From NCBI RefSeq assembly GCF_016583825.1, contig NZ_NRRV01000057.1:1-36950 (forward strand): a stretch of 36,950 nucleotides of DNA. Reading direction: 5' to 3'. A program made the position numbers and the translations under genes. Below the pieces are notes generated by a model that saw only the letters and a program-made list of their open reading frames with translations, was not told where the DNA came from and did not search any database. Source of the DNA: Thiohalocapsa halophila (GTDB lineage: Bacteria > Pseudomonadota > Gammaproteobacteria > Chromatiales > Chromatiaceae). This document shows positions 7,950-14,999 of the stretch, in pieces (the first letter of the stretch is position 1; the number at the start of each line of letters is the position of its first letter).

Positions 7950-9370
7950 CACGCGCCCGCTTCTGCGGCGTCGTCCACGACTGACACGAGCCGCTGCGCC
8001 CCAAGGGTGCGCAGATGCCAGTCGCCGATGACCTCGCCGGGCAGCAGTGTCGCGGTACCGGGCGGCAGGCGCGGGTCCGGACGCTCGGGATCGGGGGCGC
8101 TCAGCCCGTCCAGATCCGGCGTCTCCGAAGCGACCGGGGCGCGGGCGGTGCGCCCGAGCGCGGCGGCCAGCGGCAGGGTCTCGCCGCCCGCGAGCCAGGC
8201 CGCCCGCGGGCGCGTTGCGAAACGCCGCTCCGGCATCGCCAGCAGCGCCGGCGCCCGCGACTGGGGCAGGTCGCTCAGCGCTGCCCGCACGCTGTGCAAC
8301 GCATCCGCCGCCCGTGCGAAGTCCGCCTCCTCATGCGCCGGCGAGAACACCAGCAGCACCTCGTCGACATTGGCGTACTCGTGGTCGAGCCCGGCGGCGA
8401 GCAGGCGCCGGGCGAGGTCGAAGCCGTCGGTGTTGTCGCTGCGCAGCACCAGCTTGCGCGGGTCCGCGCAGGCGGGGTCGCGCCACAGGGCCGGGTCCGC
8501 GGCGGCGTCCAGCTCGGCGGCGAGGTTGGCCACCCGCTCCGTGAGCGCCAGCATCGCGTCGTGCAGCGCGCCGCCCGGCAGACCGGCATGGAGCGCCGCC
8601 TCGACGCTCGCCTGGATCAGGTTGCTGCGGCTGGTGGTGTCGATCAGGTCCAGCGCGTCGCGGACGTGGTCCGGGTCGAGCCGCGACCCCTGGGGCACGT
8701 GCAGTACCGCCCCCTGCACCAGCGCGCCGGCGTACTTGTGGGCGCTGTGCACCACCAGGGTGCAGGGCAGGTCCAGGGCGGATGTCGCGGTGCTGCCGGG
8801 GCCGGACGGCAGGCCGCGCAGCTGGGAGCCGTGGACCTCGTCCACCACCAGGTCCACGCCGAGCGCCAGGCAGCGCTCGGCAATGGCCGCCAGGTCCAGC
8901 CGCTCGCCGCGGTAGGTGGGTGCCGGCAGGATCATTGCCGGCGGCGGATCGCCGGCCAGGAAATTCAGCACCTCGCCGCTGCTGGGGCTCGCCCGGCGCG
9001 ACGGGATGGGCTCCGGCGCCAGGTCCGCCAACACCAGCCCGCGGCTCACGGCCACGTGGCAGTCGCCGGCGACGGCGACGCGCCGGGTGCGCCGGCCGAG
9101 CGCCAGGCAGGCCGCCAGCAGACCCTGGGAGGCACCGTTGGTGAGCAGCAGGCTGGCGCGCACGCCGAGCTGATCGGCCAGCCGGTCCTCGGCGTCGCGC
9201 AGCGTGCTGCGGCGCAGATAGGGCACGTCCCGCGGCAGGTGCTCGGCACAGAGCCCGGCGACGCTGGTGAGCCGCCCCTGGTGCGCCGGGAAGTGCGCCT
9301 GTACGACATCGGCACAGGCGCCGCTGCCCAGGCGTTCCGTCAAGCTTGGCCGGTCGGCCTCGTCTGCCAT
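7949..9370 (-). CDS. PLP-dependent Orn/Lys/Arg decarboxylase-like enzyme
   Basis: The 473-residue protein follows the Orn/Lys/Arg decarboxylase plan (fold type I). N-terminal AHFPAHQGR (25-33) corresponds to the family's HxPGHxxG; TNGASQG (77-83) is the PLP phosphate loop; GDCHVAVSRG (102-111) and DLVVDEVHGS (173-182, with Asp177 and His180) contact PLP. The Schiff-base Lys is K212 in HSAHKYAGALVQG. The C-terminal PPGTATLLPGEVI matches the small domain of this family. Expected reaction: decarboxylation of an amino acid to an amine. The substitution of PGH by PAH and the unusual operon could mean a new substrate or a non-decarboxylating reaction. The ATG at 9370 is chosen because upstream codons (to 9532) read through the repeat-rich leader. 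It is first in the operon, with a one-base overlap to the amine oxidase. Confidence 0.85.
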   Translation of the reverse strand: MADEADRPSLTERLGSGACADVVQAHFPAHQGRLTSVAGLCAEHLPRDVPYLRRSTLRDAEDRLADQLGVRASLLLTNGASQGLLAACLALGRRTRRVAVAGDCHVAVSRGLVLADLAPEPIPSRRASPSSGEVLNFLAGDPPPAMILPAPTYRGERLDLAAIAERCLALGVDLVVDEVHGSQLRGLPSGPGSTATSALDLPCTLVVHSAHKYAGALVQGAVLHVPQGSRLDPDHVRDALDLIDTTSRSNLIQASVEAALHAGLPGGALHDAMLALTERVANLAAELDAAADPALWRDPACADPRKLVLRSDNTDGFDLARRLLAAGLDHEYANVDEVLLVFSPAHEEADFARAADALHSVRAALSDLPQSRAPALLAMPERRFATRPRAAWLAGGETLPLAAALGRTARAPVASETPDLDGLSAPDPERPDPRLPPGTATLLPGEVIGDWHLRTLGAQRLVSVVDDAAEAGA

Positions 9371-9402
9371 CAAGCTGCCTCGTGTGGCTGTCTGACGTGC
9401 CG

Positions 9403-9430
9403 CAGGCGCACACAGGCGCACACAGGCGCC
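9403..9430. repeat. 10-bp tandem repeat, 2.8 copies
   Basis: The unit CAGGCGCACA occurs at 9403-9412 and 9413-9422 and again as CAGGCGCC at 9423-9430. It lies 33-60 bp upstream of the PLP enzyme start. The helical-turn spacing would suit a regulator binding array, but it could be simple slippage. Confidence 0.6.
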
Positions 9431-9488
9431 CGGAGAGCTGCGGAGATCGTCATCGTACGGACAGCCCGGCCCACCCACGGGACAAGGC

Positions 9489-9499
9489 GTTGTGACAAC
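9489..9499. promoter_or_regulatory. Operator-like palindrome GTTGTGACAAC
   Basis: This is a perfect inverted repeat (GTTGT-G-ACAAC) in the divergent intergenic region. It is short, so chance is possible. If real it could bind a dimeric regulator acting on either operon. Confidence 0.3.
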
Positions 9500-9641
9500 C
9501 ATGCAGACTCTTGCGTCTCGCAAGGGCAGCACCGCTTGATGGGCATTTCCCGATTAGCATCGCAGCGATTCAACAATCGGCCTTGATCACGATTCCGTTC
9601 AAACGCGGGCGCACCCTGCGTACGGCCTTGCGGAGAACCCC

Positions 9642-10250
9642 ATGTCTGAGCCCGACCTGCCTGAGCCCGACGCGGCGCCCTCGGACCCGGCGGTGGCGCG
9701 TGCCGTGGCCGCCGCCGCCGCGGCCGAGCGGCTGACGCGCGACATCGACGCCGAGGTGCAGCGTGAGCAGGCGGAGAACCTGATCAAGCGCCACATGCTC
9801 GCCGCGGCGGCGCTGGCGCTGGTGCCCGTGGCGGTGGTGGACGTGGCGGGGCTGGTGACGAGCCAGATCGCCATGGCGCGGGCGCTGGCGCGCTGCTACG
9901 GCGTGCCCTTCGACGCGGTGCGCGCCCGGGCGGCGGTGCTGTCGCTGCTGACGGGCAGCGCGCCGGCGCTGTCGGTGCTCGCGCTCAGCTCCGGTGCGAA
10001 GCTGATACCCGGCATCGGCACCCTGGCCGGCAGCGGCAGCATCGGGGTGGCCGGCGCCGCCATCACCTATGCGGTGGGCCGCGTGCTGGTCCATCACTTC
10101 GCGCAGGGCGGTACCCTGCCCGGCTTGGATGCGGCCCGACTGCGCGGGCGCTTCCGGCGCGAGCTGCGTAATGGCCTGCGGCTCGCGAAGCGGTCCGTGT
10201 CGGGCAGCCGCAGCGCTGCGCCCGCGGAGCAGCGCCATGCGGCGGACTGA
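9642..10250 (+). CDS. DUF697 family inner-membrane protein (paralogue 1)
   Basis: The 202-residue protein belongs to the DUF697 (YcjF-type) family of unknown function. A polar N-terminus with a short helix (ERLTRDIDAEVQREQAENLIKRH within about 27-49) precedes two hydrophobic segments near 50-72 and 93-118, a glycine-rich hairpin (IPGIGTLAGSGSIGVAGAAITY about 125-147) and a basic tail. It is closely similar to the second DUF697 protein at 34692-35267, sharing the GVPFD, GSAP and KL(I/M)PGIGTL blocks. The start is supported by GGAG at 9630-9633. It is followed by the BON/OmpA and coiled-coil genes on the same strand, so an envelope or membrane-organising role is likely (inference). The 126 bp to the next gene shows no ORF. 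Confidence 0.8.
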   Translation: MSEPDLPEPDAAPSDPAVARAVAAAAAAERLTRDIDAEVQREQAENLIKRHMLAAAALALVPVAVVDVAGLVTSQIAMARALARCYGVPFDAVRARAAVLSLLTGSAPALSVLALSSGAKLIPGIGTLAGSGSIGVAGAAITYAVGRVLVHHFAQGGTLPGLDAARLRGRFRRELRNGLRLAKRSVSGSRSAAPAEQRHAAD

Positions 10251-10376
10251 GCCCGACCCCAGTCCGGGTCTGACCCCGGCGCTGCTCACGCTGCCGGTGC
10301 CGGCCCCGGTGTCGGCCCAGTCGCCGACCCCGCTGTCCGGGCGTCCCGCCCACCCGGGCGCCTGAGGGGGATGCCG

Positions 10377-11768
10377 ATGCCGATGCGCGCCCTGGCGTTG
10401 TCGTCCGCTGGACTGCTGCTGCTGGCGGTGCTCTACGCGCTGGCCCTGCCCAGGCTGGCCGAGCGCATCCCCGAGACCCTACGCGAGACGGCGGAGGTCC
10501 GGCTGGAGACGGCTGGGCTTACCTGGATACAGGTGCGCGCCGATGGCCGCGACCTGCTGCTGCACGGCCCGGCGCCGAGCCCTGCCGAGCAGCGCCGCGC
10601 GGTGGAGCTGGCCGCCGGCGTGCCCGGCGTGCGGCGGGTGGTGGACGAGATCCAGCTGCGCGCAGTGTCACCGTACCGGCTGTCCATGACCCGGCAGGAC
10701 GATGCAATCGCCGTCTCCGGCTATATGCCCGACCAGGCGAGCCTGGATGCGCTGGCCGGGCAGGTCCAGGCGCGGGGTGGCGCCGGTGCGTTGGATCTCG
10801 AAGTCGCCGCCGGTCATCCGCCCGGCTGGACGGCGCTGGTGAGCGCGCTGATCGAGCCGATTACAGCGCTGGATCAGGCCAGCGCCGAGCTGGCGGATGG
10901 GGCGCTGTCCATCGCCGGGGTCACGACCTCCGTGGACACCAGGGATCGGGTCCTTGCGGCACTGTCGGAGCTGAAGGCAGAAGGCGTCACCGTCGACGCG
11001 GAGATCACCGCAACCGTCTCTCCCTACACCATGACCCTGACCAAGGCGGACGGGACACTGGCGGTGCGGGGCTTCGTGCCGGATGGGGCGAGCAGCCGGC
11101 GCCTGACCCAGCACCTGACCCGGCGCCCGGCAGGACCCGAGGCGACCACCGCCGGCACCACAGAGGTCGCGCTGCGCGAGGCCACCGGCGCCCCGGACGG
11201 CTGGCTGAAGCTGGTGCAGGTGCTCGTGGACGCGCTGCCGCGCTTCGACCACGCCGAGGCTCAGCTGTCTGACCGCCGGCTGCGCCTGGCCGGCAGCCTG
11301 CCAACCACCGCCGAGCGGGACCAGCTCGTCGAGGCCCTGCGCACCTTCGAAGCACAGGGCTATGCGCTGGACCTGGACCTTTCGGCGGCGGATGCGGCGG
11401 CCCTGCGCTGCCAGGCGCGGCTCGACGAGCTGCTGCTGACGCCCATCCTGTTCGCGCCCGGACAGGCCCGCATCGGCGCGGACAGCGACGCCCTGCTGGA
11501 GGCGCTGGCGCAGGCCGTCATGGCCTGTCCCGACGCCCGGATCCGCATTGCCGGCCACACCGACGACCGCGGCCGACCCGAGGCCAATCTGCGGCTCAGC
11601 CGCGAGCGTGCCCAGGCGGTGGCGGCGCGGCTCATCGCGGCGGGCGTCGAGCCCGCCCGCATCACGGCGGTGGGCTACGGCGACGAGCGACCGGTGGCCG
11701 ACAACGCCACCGCGGCGGGTCGGGCCAAGAATCGGCGTATCGAATTCGACGTGGAGGCGAACCCCTGA
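10377..11768 (+). CDS. BON-repeat / OmpA-like C-terminal envelope protein
   Basis: The protein of about 463 residues has an N-terminal membrane anchor (LALSSAGLLLLAVLYALALP) and a periplasmic region with several BON-like repeats; the first ends in GVPGVRRVVDEIQL, near residues 30-95. It ends in an OmpA-like peptidoglycan-binding domain of about 120 residues: ILFAPGQARIG, then GHTDDRGRPEANLRLSRERA and finally NRRIEFDV. This domain order is also that of mycobacterial ArfA-type proteins. It probably tethers the inner membrane to the cell wall. ATGs at 10371, 10377 and 10383 are possible; 10377 sits best behind GAGGGGG. Its stop overlaps the next start (TGATG), so translation is coupled. Product function beyond wall binding is not known. 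Confidence 0.85.
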   Translation: MPMRALALSSAGLLLLAVLYALALPRLAERIPETLRETAEVRLETAGLTWIQVRADGRDLLLHGPAPSPAEQRRAVELAAGVPGVRRVVDEIQLRAVSPYRLSMTRQDDAIAVSGYMPDQASLDALAGQVQARGGAGALDLEVAAGHPPGWTALVSALIEPITALDQASAELADGALSIAGVTTSVDTRDRVLAALSELKAEGVTVDAEITATVSPYTMTLTKADGTLAVRGFVPDGASSRRLTQHLTRRPAGPEATTAGTTEVALREATGAPDGWLKLVQVLVDALPRFDHAEAQLSDRRLRLAGSLPTTAERDQLVEALRTFEAQGYALDLDLSAADAAALRCQARLDELLLTPILFAPGQARIGADSDALLEALAQAVMACPDARIRIAGHTDDRGRPEANLRLSRERAQAVAARLIAAGVEPARITAVGYGDERPVADNATAAGRAKNRRIEFDVEANP

Positions 11769-12511
11769 TGGGCGACCTGATCATCGAGCTCGCGCTCGCC
11801 TTGCTCGCGGCCACGCTCATCGGCTGGCTCATCGGGCGGGTCCTGTGCAAGAGCGGCGAATACGACGAGCGCGCGGCGCGGCGGCGGCTGGAGACGACAC
11901 TCGCCGAGCGCGACAAGACACGTGCGATGCTCCAGGACACCGCCGACGGGCTGCGCACGCAGCTCGGCGAGCAGACCCGGGCCGCCGCCGGGGCGGAACA
12001 GGAGCAAGCAAGGCTCCGGGGCCGGCTCACGGCCGTGGAAACCGAGGCGAAGGACCTGCTCGACCGCATCGAGGCGCTCGACGTCTGCAACGCCCGCCGC
12101 CACGCCCTGGAGGCGGAGCTCGACGACCAGCAGGCCCTGGTGCTGGAGCTGCGCGCCACCTGCGACACCCAGGCGCAGCAGATCCGGGCGCTCACCGGCG
12201 AGCTGGACGGCGCCCGGACCGAGCTGGCGGCCGGTCACACTGAGCAGCAGCACAAAGACGCGGAGATCAGCGCCGGGAGACGGCGCCACGCGGAGCACGA
12301 GGCACTGATCGCGACCCTCGAGCAGGAGAAGTCCGACCTGGAGCAGGCGCTGCGCCGGCTCGGCCCCGAGCACGACAGCTGCCTGGCGCGGCTTCAGGCG
12401 CTCGCGGCGGCCGTCGAGGCGCTGCATCAGCGCATTCGCGAGCGCGCTGCTCCCCGCGGGCGCCGCCGGCCGGATTCCCGTGCGGCGTCGGGCGCAGAGG
12501 GGCGCCCCTAG
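11768..12511 (+). CDS. Membrane-anchored coiled-coil protein
   Basis: I do not recognise a named family. The 247-residue protein has one N-terminal transmembrane segment (LIIELALALLAATLIGWLIG, residues 4-23). The rest is a long, charged, heptad-like helix rich in Glu, Arg, Ala and Leu, from about residue 35 to 225, then a basic tail. It resembles the cytoplasmic or periplasmic coiled-coil partners often encoded after OmpA-type proteins. The start ATG shares one base with the stop of the BON/OmpA gene. A structural or scaffold role with the preceding two products is likely (inference). Confidence 0.75.
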   Translation: MGDLIIELALALLAATLIGWLIGRVLCKSGEYDERAARRRLETTLAERDKTRAMLQDTADGLRTQLGEQTRAAAGAEQEQARLRGRLTAVETEAKDLLDRIEALDVCNARRHALEAELDDQQALVLELRATCDTQAQQIRALTGELDGARTELAAGHTEQQHKDAEISAGRRRHAEHEALIATLEQEKSDLEQALRRLGPEHDSCLARLQALAAAVEALHQRIRERAAPRGRRRPDSRAASGAEGRP

Positions 12512-12548
12512 ACAAATCGACTCACAACGCAACCGGAGGCACTGAGCA

Positions 12549-13547
12549 ATGCGCAGCACACGCGGCGTCATCTGGCACGACGGGCGATTCCAGGACTGGC
12601 ATGCCGCCCGCACCCATGTCATGAACCACACCCTGAACTACGGCATCGGGGTCATCGAGGGCTTGCGTGCTTACCCCGGCGACCGGGGCAGCGCCATCTT
12701 CCGGCTGCGGGACCACACGCGCAGGCTGTTCGAGTCGGCCCAGATCCTCGGGATCGATGTGCCCTATGGCTTCGATGAGCTGATGGCCGCGCAGCGCGAT
12801 GCCTTGGCGGCAAGCGGGCTCGATGCGGCCTATGTGCGGGTGACGCTCTATTGCGGTGTCGACGCGCTCGGGCTCCATGCAGATGACGGGCATCCGGATT
12901 CCGACGATGCGCAGCATCCCGCGGCTGCCGATGACAAGGATGACTGGCCCCAGGACGCCGCAGGCGGCCTGCGCGCCCACTGCGTCATCGCCGTCTGGCA
13001 CATGGGACCCTACTTCGGCGCCCGGGCGCTGGACGCAGGCATCCGCGTGCGGGTGTCCTCCTACAGCCGCCACCACGTCAACAGCACGCTCTGCCGCGCC
13101 AAGGCCACCGGCAATTACCTCAACTCCATGCTCGCCTACCGGGAGGCCACCCGCGACGGCTACGACGAGGCGCTGATGCTGGACCACACCGGCTTCGTCA
13201 TGGAGGGCAGCGGCGAGAATGTCTTTCTGGTGCGCGACGGCGTGCTCTACACGCCCGAGCTGACCGCGGCGCTGGACGGCATCACCCGGCGCTCCATTAT
13301 CACGCTGGCGCGGGAGGACGGCATGCAGGTGATCGAGAAGCCCATCACCCGCGACGAGGTCTACATCGCCGACGAGGCCTTCTTCACCGGCACCGCCGCC
13401 GAGGTCACACCGATCCGCGAGGTGGACGGGCGCAGCATCGGCAGCGGCACCCGCGGGCCGATCACGGAGCGATTACAGGCGCACTTCTTCGACGCCGCGC
13501 ATGGGCGGCTCGACGCGCACGGGGACTGGCTGAGCCCGGTCCGCTGA
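12549..13547 (+). CDS. ilvE: Branched-chain amino acid aminotransferase (class IV)
   Basis: The 332-residue enzyme interconverts branched-chain amino acids and their 2-oxo acids with glutamate/2-oxoglutarate, in the last step of Val/Leu/Ile synthesis. It is a fold type IV PLP protein: N-terminal LNYGIGVIEGLRAY, catalytic Lys185 in CRAKATGNY, EGSGENVFLV at 219-228 and FFTGTAAEVTPI at 278-289. An unusual 31-residue insertion rich in Asp, His and Ala occupies about 110-140 between the small domain and the interdomain strand. GGAGG sits about 11 bases before the ATG. It follows the coiled-coil gene after 37 bp; the link to that cluster may be fortuitous. Confidence 0.92.
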   Translation: MRSTRGVIWHDGRFQDWHAARTHVMNHTLNYGIGVIEGLRAYPGDRGSAIFRLRDHTRRLFESAQILGIDVPYGFDELMAAQRDALAASGLDAAYVRVTLYCGVDALGLHADDGHPDSDDAQHPAAADDKDDWPQDAAGGLRAHCVIAVWHMGPYFGARALDAGIRVRVSSYSRHHVNSTLCRAKATGNYLNSMLAYREATRDGYDEALMLDHTGFVMEGSGENVFLVRDGVLYTPELTAALDGITRRSIITLAREDGMQVIEKPITRDEVYIADEAFFTGTAAEVTPIREVDGRSIGSGTRGPITERLQAHFFDAAHGRLDAHGDWLSPVR

Positions 13548-13570
13548 CCGACGCGTCACTCGCGGCCATT

Positions 13571-13596
13571 GCCGGCGCGGCGCTCCCCACGCCGGC
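13571..13596. terminator. GC-rich hairpin between convergent ilvE and Uma2 genes
   Basis: GCCGGCG at 13571-13577 pairs with CGCCGGC at 13590-13596 around a 12-base loop, 24 bp after the ilvE stop. No T-run follows on either strand, so it could be a weak bidirectional terminator or only structure. Confidence 0.35.
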
Positions 13597-13716
13597 CGCG
13601 GGCTTGTCGATGACGAGCGCGGAGCGGACCACATTGCCAGAGTCCCGCGGCGACCGACCTGCGCTCGATGCGCCGACACGGGCGCCTGCGCGGTGACTGC
13701 GCCACCGGTTGCCGAG

Positions 13717-14619
13717 TCAGCGCAGCTTCAGGATGGCGGCGACCAGCGCCTGGTCGATGTCGAGCGCACCGGCGATCTTCGCCGGGTCGAGCCCGAGCGC
13801 GTGCAGCTTGGTGACGGCGGCGACGCGGGTGGCGTCGCGCTCCGCTTCGGCCTGGTGGCGGGCCTGCTCCTCCTGCCGGCGCGCCTGTGCCTCCTGGCGC
13901 CGGGCCTGCTCTTCCTGTTGCCACCATGGGTAAATGAAGCCCCGGTAGACGGGGTCGTGGCGCAGCGCCTCGAACGGCGTGCGCGCAAGCAAGTCGCGGA
14001 TGCGGAATTGGAAGCCCGCCAGGAGGCGGGAGCGCACGATGCCGTCGGCGCCGAGGATCGACCGGAAATCGTCGTCGTCGCCGGCGCGCGCCAGAAAGCT
14101 CAGGCAGTCGGGGTCGTGGTGGAGGATGGAGTACTCGCGCACGCCGCCTTGCGCATAGTCGCGGCGCTTGTGCACCTCGTCGCGCTCGCGCGTGGCACGG
14201 TCGCTGTCGGACAGGGACTCGATGCAGAGATCGAAGGTGCCGCGATAGGAGCGGTCGAGGTCGCCGAGCTGGACGGCGTTGTCGCTGCACACGACGCCGA
14301 GGTCCGGCTTGCGAATGACGACGCGATCAGGGAGCGCGAGCCGAAAGCCATGGTCCAGACCGGTGTATTGGGCGACGGGGTGGACCTTCAGGAATTCCGC
14401 GAGCAGGGCGCAGAGCCAGTTGTAGATCCAGAAGGTCAGGTTGTCCGACAACCGCTTCTCCTGCAGGCGGCCGTTGTTCCACTCGTAGCGTGCGCCGCGG
14501 AATTCGTAGTAGTAGGCCCAGTAGTCGGCCTCGGACACCCGGCGGCCGTCGGCGTCCATCAGCTCGGCGTCGGAGGGCTGAACGTCGTCCTTGGGCAGGG
14601 CCTCGGCGGTGACAGGCAT
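13717..14619 (-). CDS. Uma2 family (DUF820) nuclease-fold protein with coiled-coil tail
   Basis: The 300-residue protein has the PD-(D/E)xK nuclease fold of Uma2/DUF820, a family expanded in cyanobacteria and some purple bacteria with unproven biological role. Visible signs are YEWNNGRLQEK (45-55), the catalytic-type RKPDLGVV (about 103-110), FDLCIESLS (129-137), DEVHKRRDYAQGGVREYSILH and the YxxGGVxEY box. The last 80 residues (from about 237) are a coiled coil made of EEQARRQ-like repeats, ending in a short helical domain (LGLDPAKIAGAL). A second family member at 30973-31830 is broken by a stop codon. It converges with ilvE. Function in DNA processing, or a co-opted role, remains open. Confidence 0.85.
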   Translation of the reverse strand: MPVTAEALPKDDVQPSDAELMDADGRRVSEADYWAYYYEFRGARYEWNNGRLQEKRLSDNLTFWIYNWLCALLAEFLKVHPVAQYTGLDHGFRLALPDRVVIRKPDLGVVCSDNAVQLGDLDRSYRGTFDLCIESLSDSDRATRERDEVHKRRDYAQGGVREYSILHHDPDCLSFLARAGDDDDFRSILGADGIVRSRLLAGFQFRIRDLLARTPFEALRHDPVYRGFIYPWWQQEEQARRQEAQARRQEEQARHQAEAERDATRVAAVTKLHALGLDPAKIAGALDIDQALVAAILKLR

Positions 14620-14933
14620 ATCGGCACCCCTTGGGCGTGGCGCGACGGGTTGGCGAATATCGACCCGTCAAGCCGTTGAGTCTTGCGAAAACGCTAGAGC
14701 GAGAACCTGTGCGCGTCAAGCGGCAAGGGCTGATCCGGCGCTGGGGCGCCCCCCATACCGTGCCCACCGCATCGCGCCCGCACCGCGGCCGCCATCGTGT
14801 TGCGCGATGGGGCAGCCTCGGTGGCAAAGCACTGACGCGCCCGGCCGACGGCAACGCCGATGCATTCGCGTTTCCCGCGCGGGGCAGTCAGCCCCGCCAA
14901 TCTCAGCGGCCTTAGTCTCTGAAAATGCAGGAA

Positions 14934-14954
14934 CCCGGAAACCGCGTTTCCGGG
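14934..14954 (-). terminator. Likely rho-independent terminator of the DUF481 gene
   Basis: CCCGGAAAC and GTTTCCGGG form a perfect 9-bp stem around CGC. Read on the minus strand it is followed by TTCCTGCATTTTC, a modest T-rich tail. It lies 46 bp past the DUF481 stop (15000). Confidence 0.5.
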
Positions 14955-14965
14955 CTCTGTCCGAT

Positions 14966-14986
14966 GACTGGCCAGGATGGCCAGTC
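14966..14986 (-). terminator. Second perfect hairpin downstream of DUF481
   Basis: GACTGGCCA and TGGCCAGTC pair over 9 bp around GGA. There is no T-run. With the neighbouring hairpin it forms a double stem-loop past the DUF481 stop and could help termination or stabilise the mRNA 3' end. Confidence 0.35.
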
Positions 14987-14999
14987 AAGGGGGATCTCC

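Larger units (their letters stand above)
9371..9641. promoter_or_regulatory. Divergent promoter region between the enzyme operon and the DUF697 operon
   Basis: This 271-bp gap drives the minus-strand enzyme operon to the left and the plus-strand DUF697 operon to the right. It holds a 10-bp tandem repeat (9403-9430) and an 11-bp perfect palindrome (9489-9499). I could not assign convincing -35/-10 boxes by eye. The DUF697 start has a clear GGAG about 7 bases upstream. Confidence 0.55.
14620..14999. other. 380-bp non-coding gap with two perfect hairpins
   Basis: No gene is supported. The left part is the upstream region of the Uma2 gene. The right part holds two perfect 9-bp hairpins downstream of the DUF481 gene (14934-14954 and 14966-14986). 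Confidence 0.6.

Noticed and set aside
6241..8004. Upstream extension of the DUF3326 frame
   Set aside because: It runs in another frame of the amine oxidase gene and is compositionally shadow-like; the ATG at 6240 is the natural start.
8331..9413. Minus-strand frame of 360 codons inside the PLP enzyme gene
   Set aside because: An Arg/Gly-rich alternative frame; the PLP motifs lie in the other frame.
13860..13925. Tandem CCTGCTCCTCCTG-like repeats
   Set aside because: They encode the QARRQEEQ coiled-coil repeats of the Uma2 tail and are not an independent repeat array or CRISPR.
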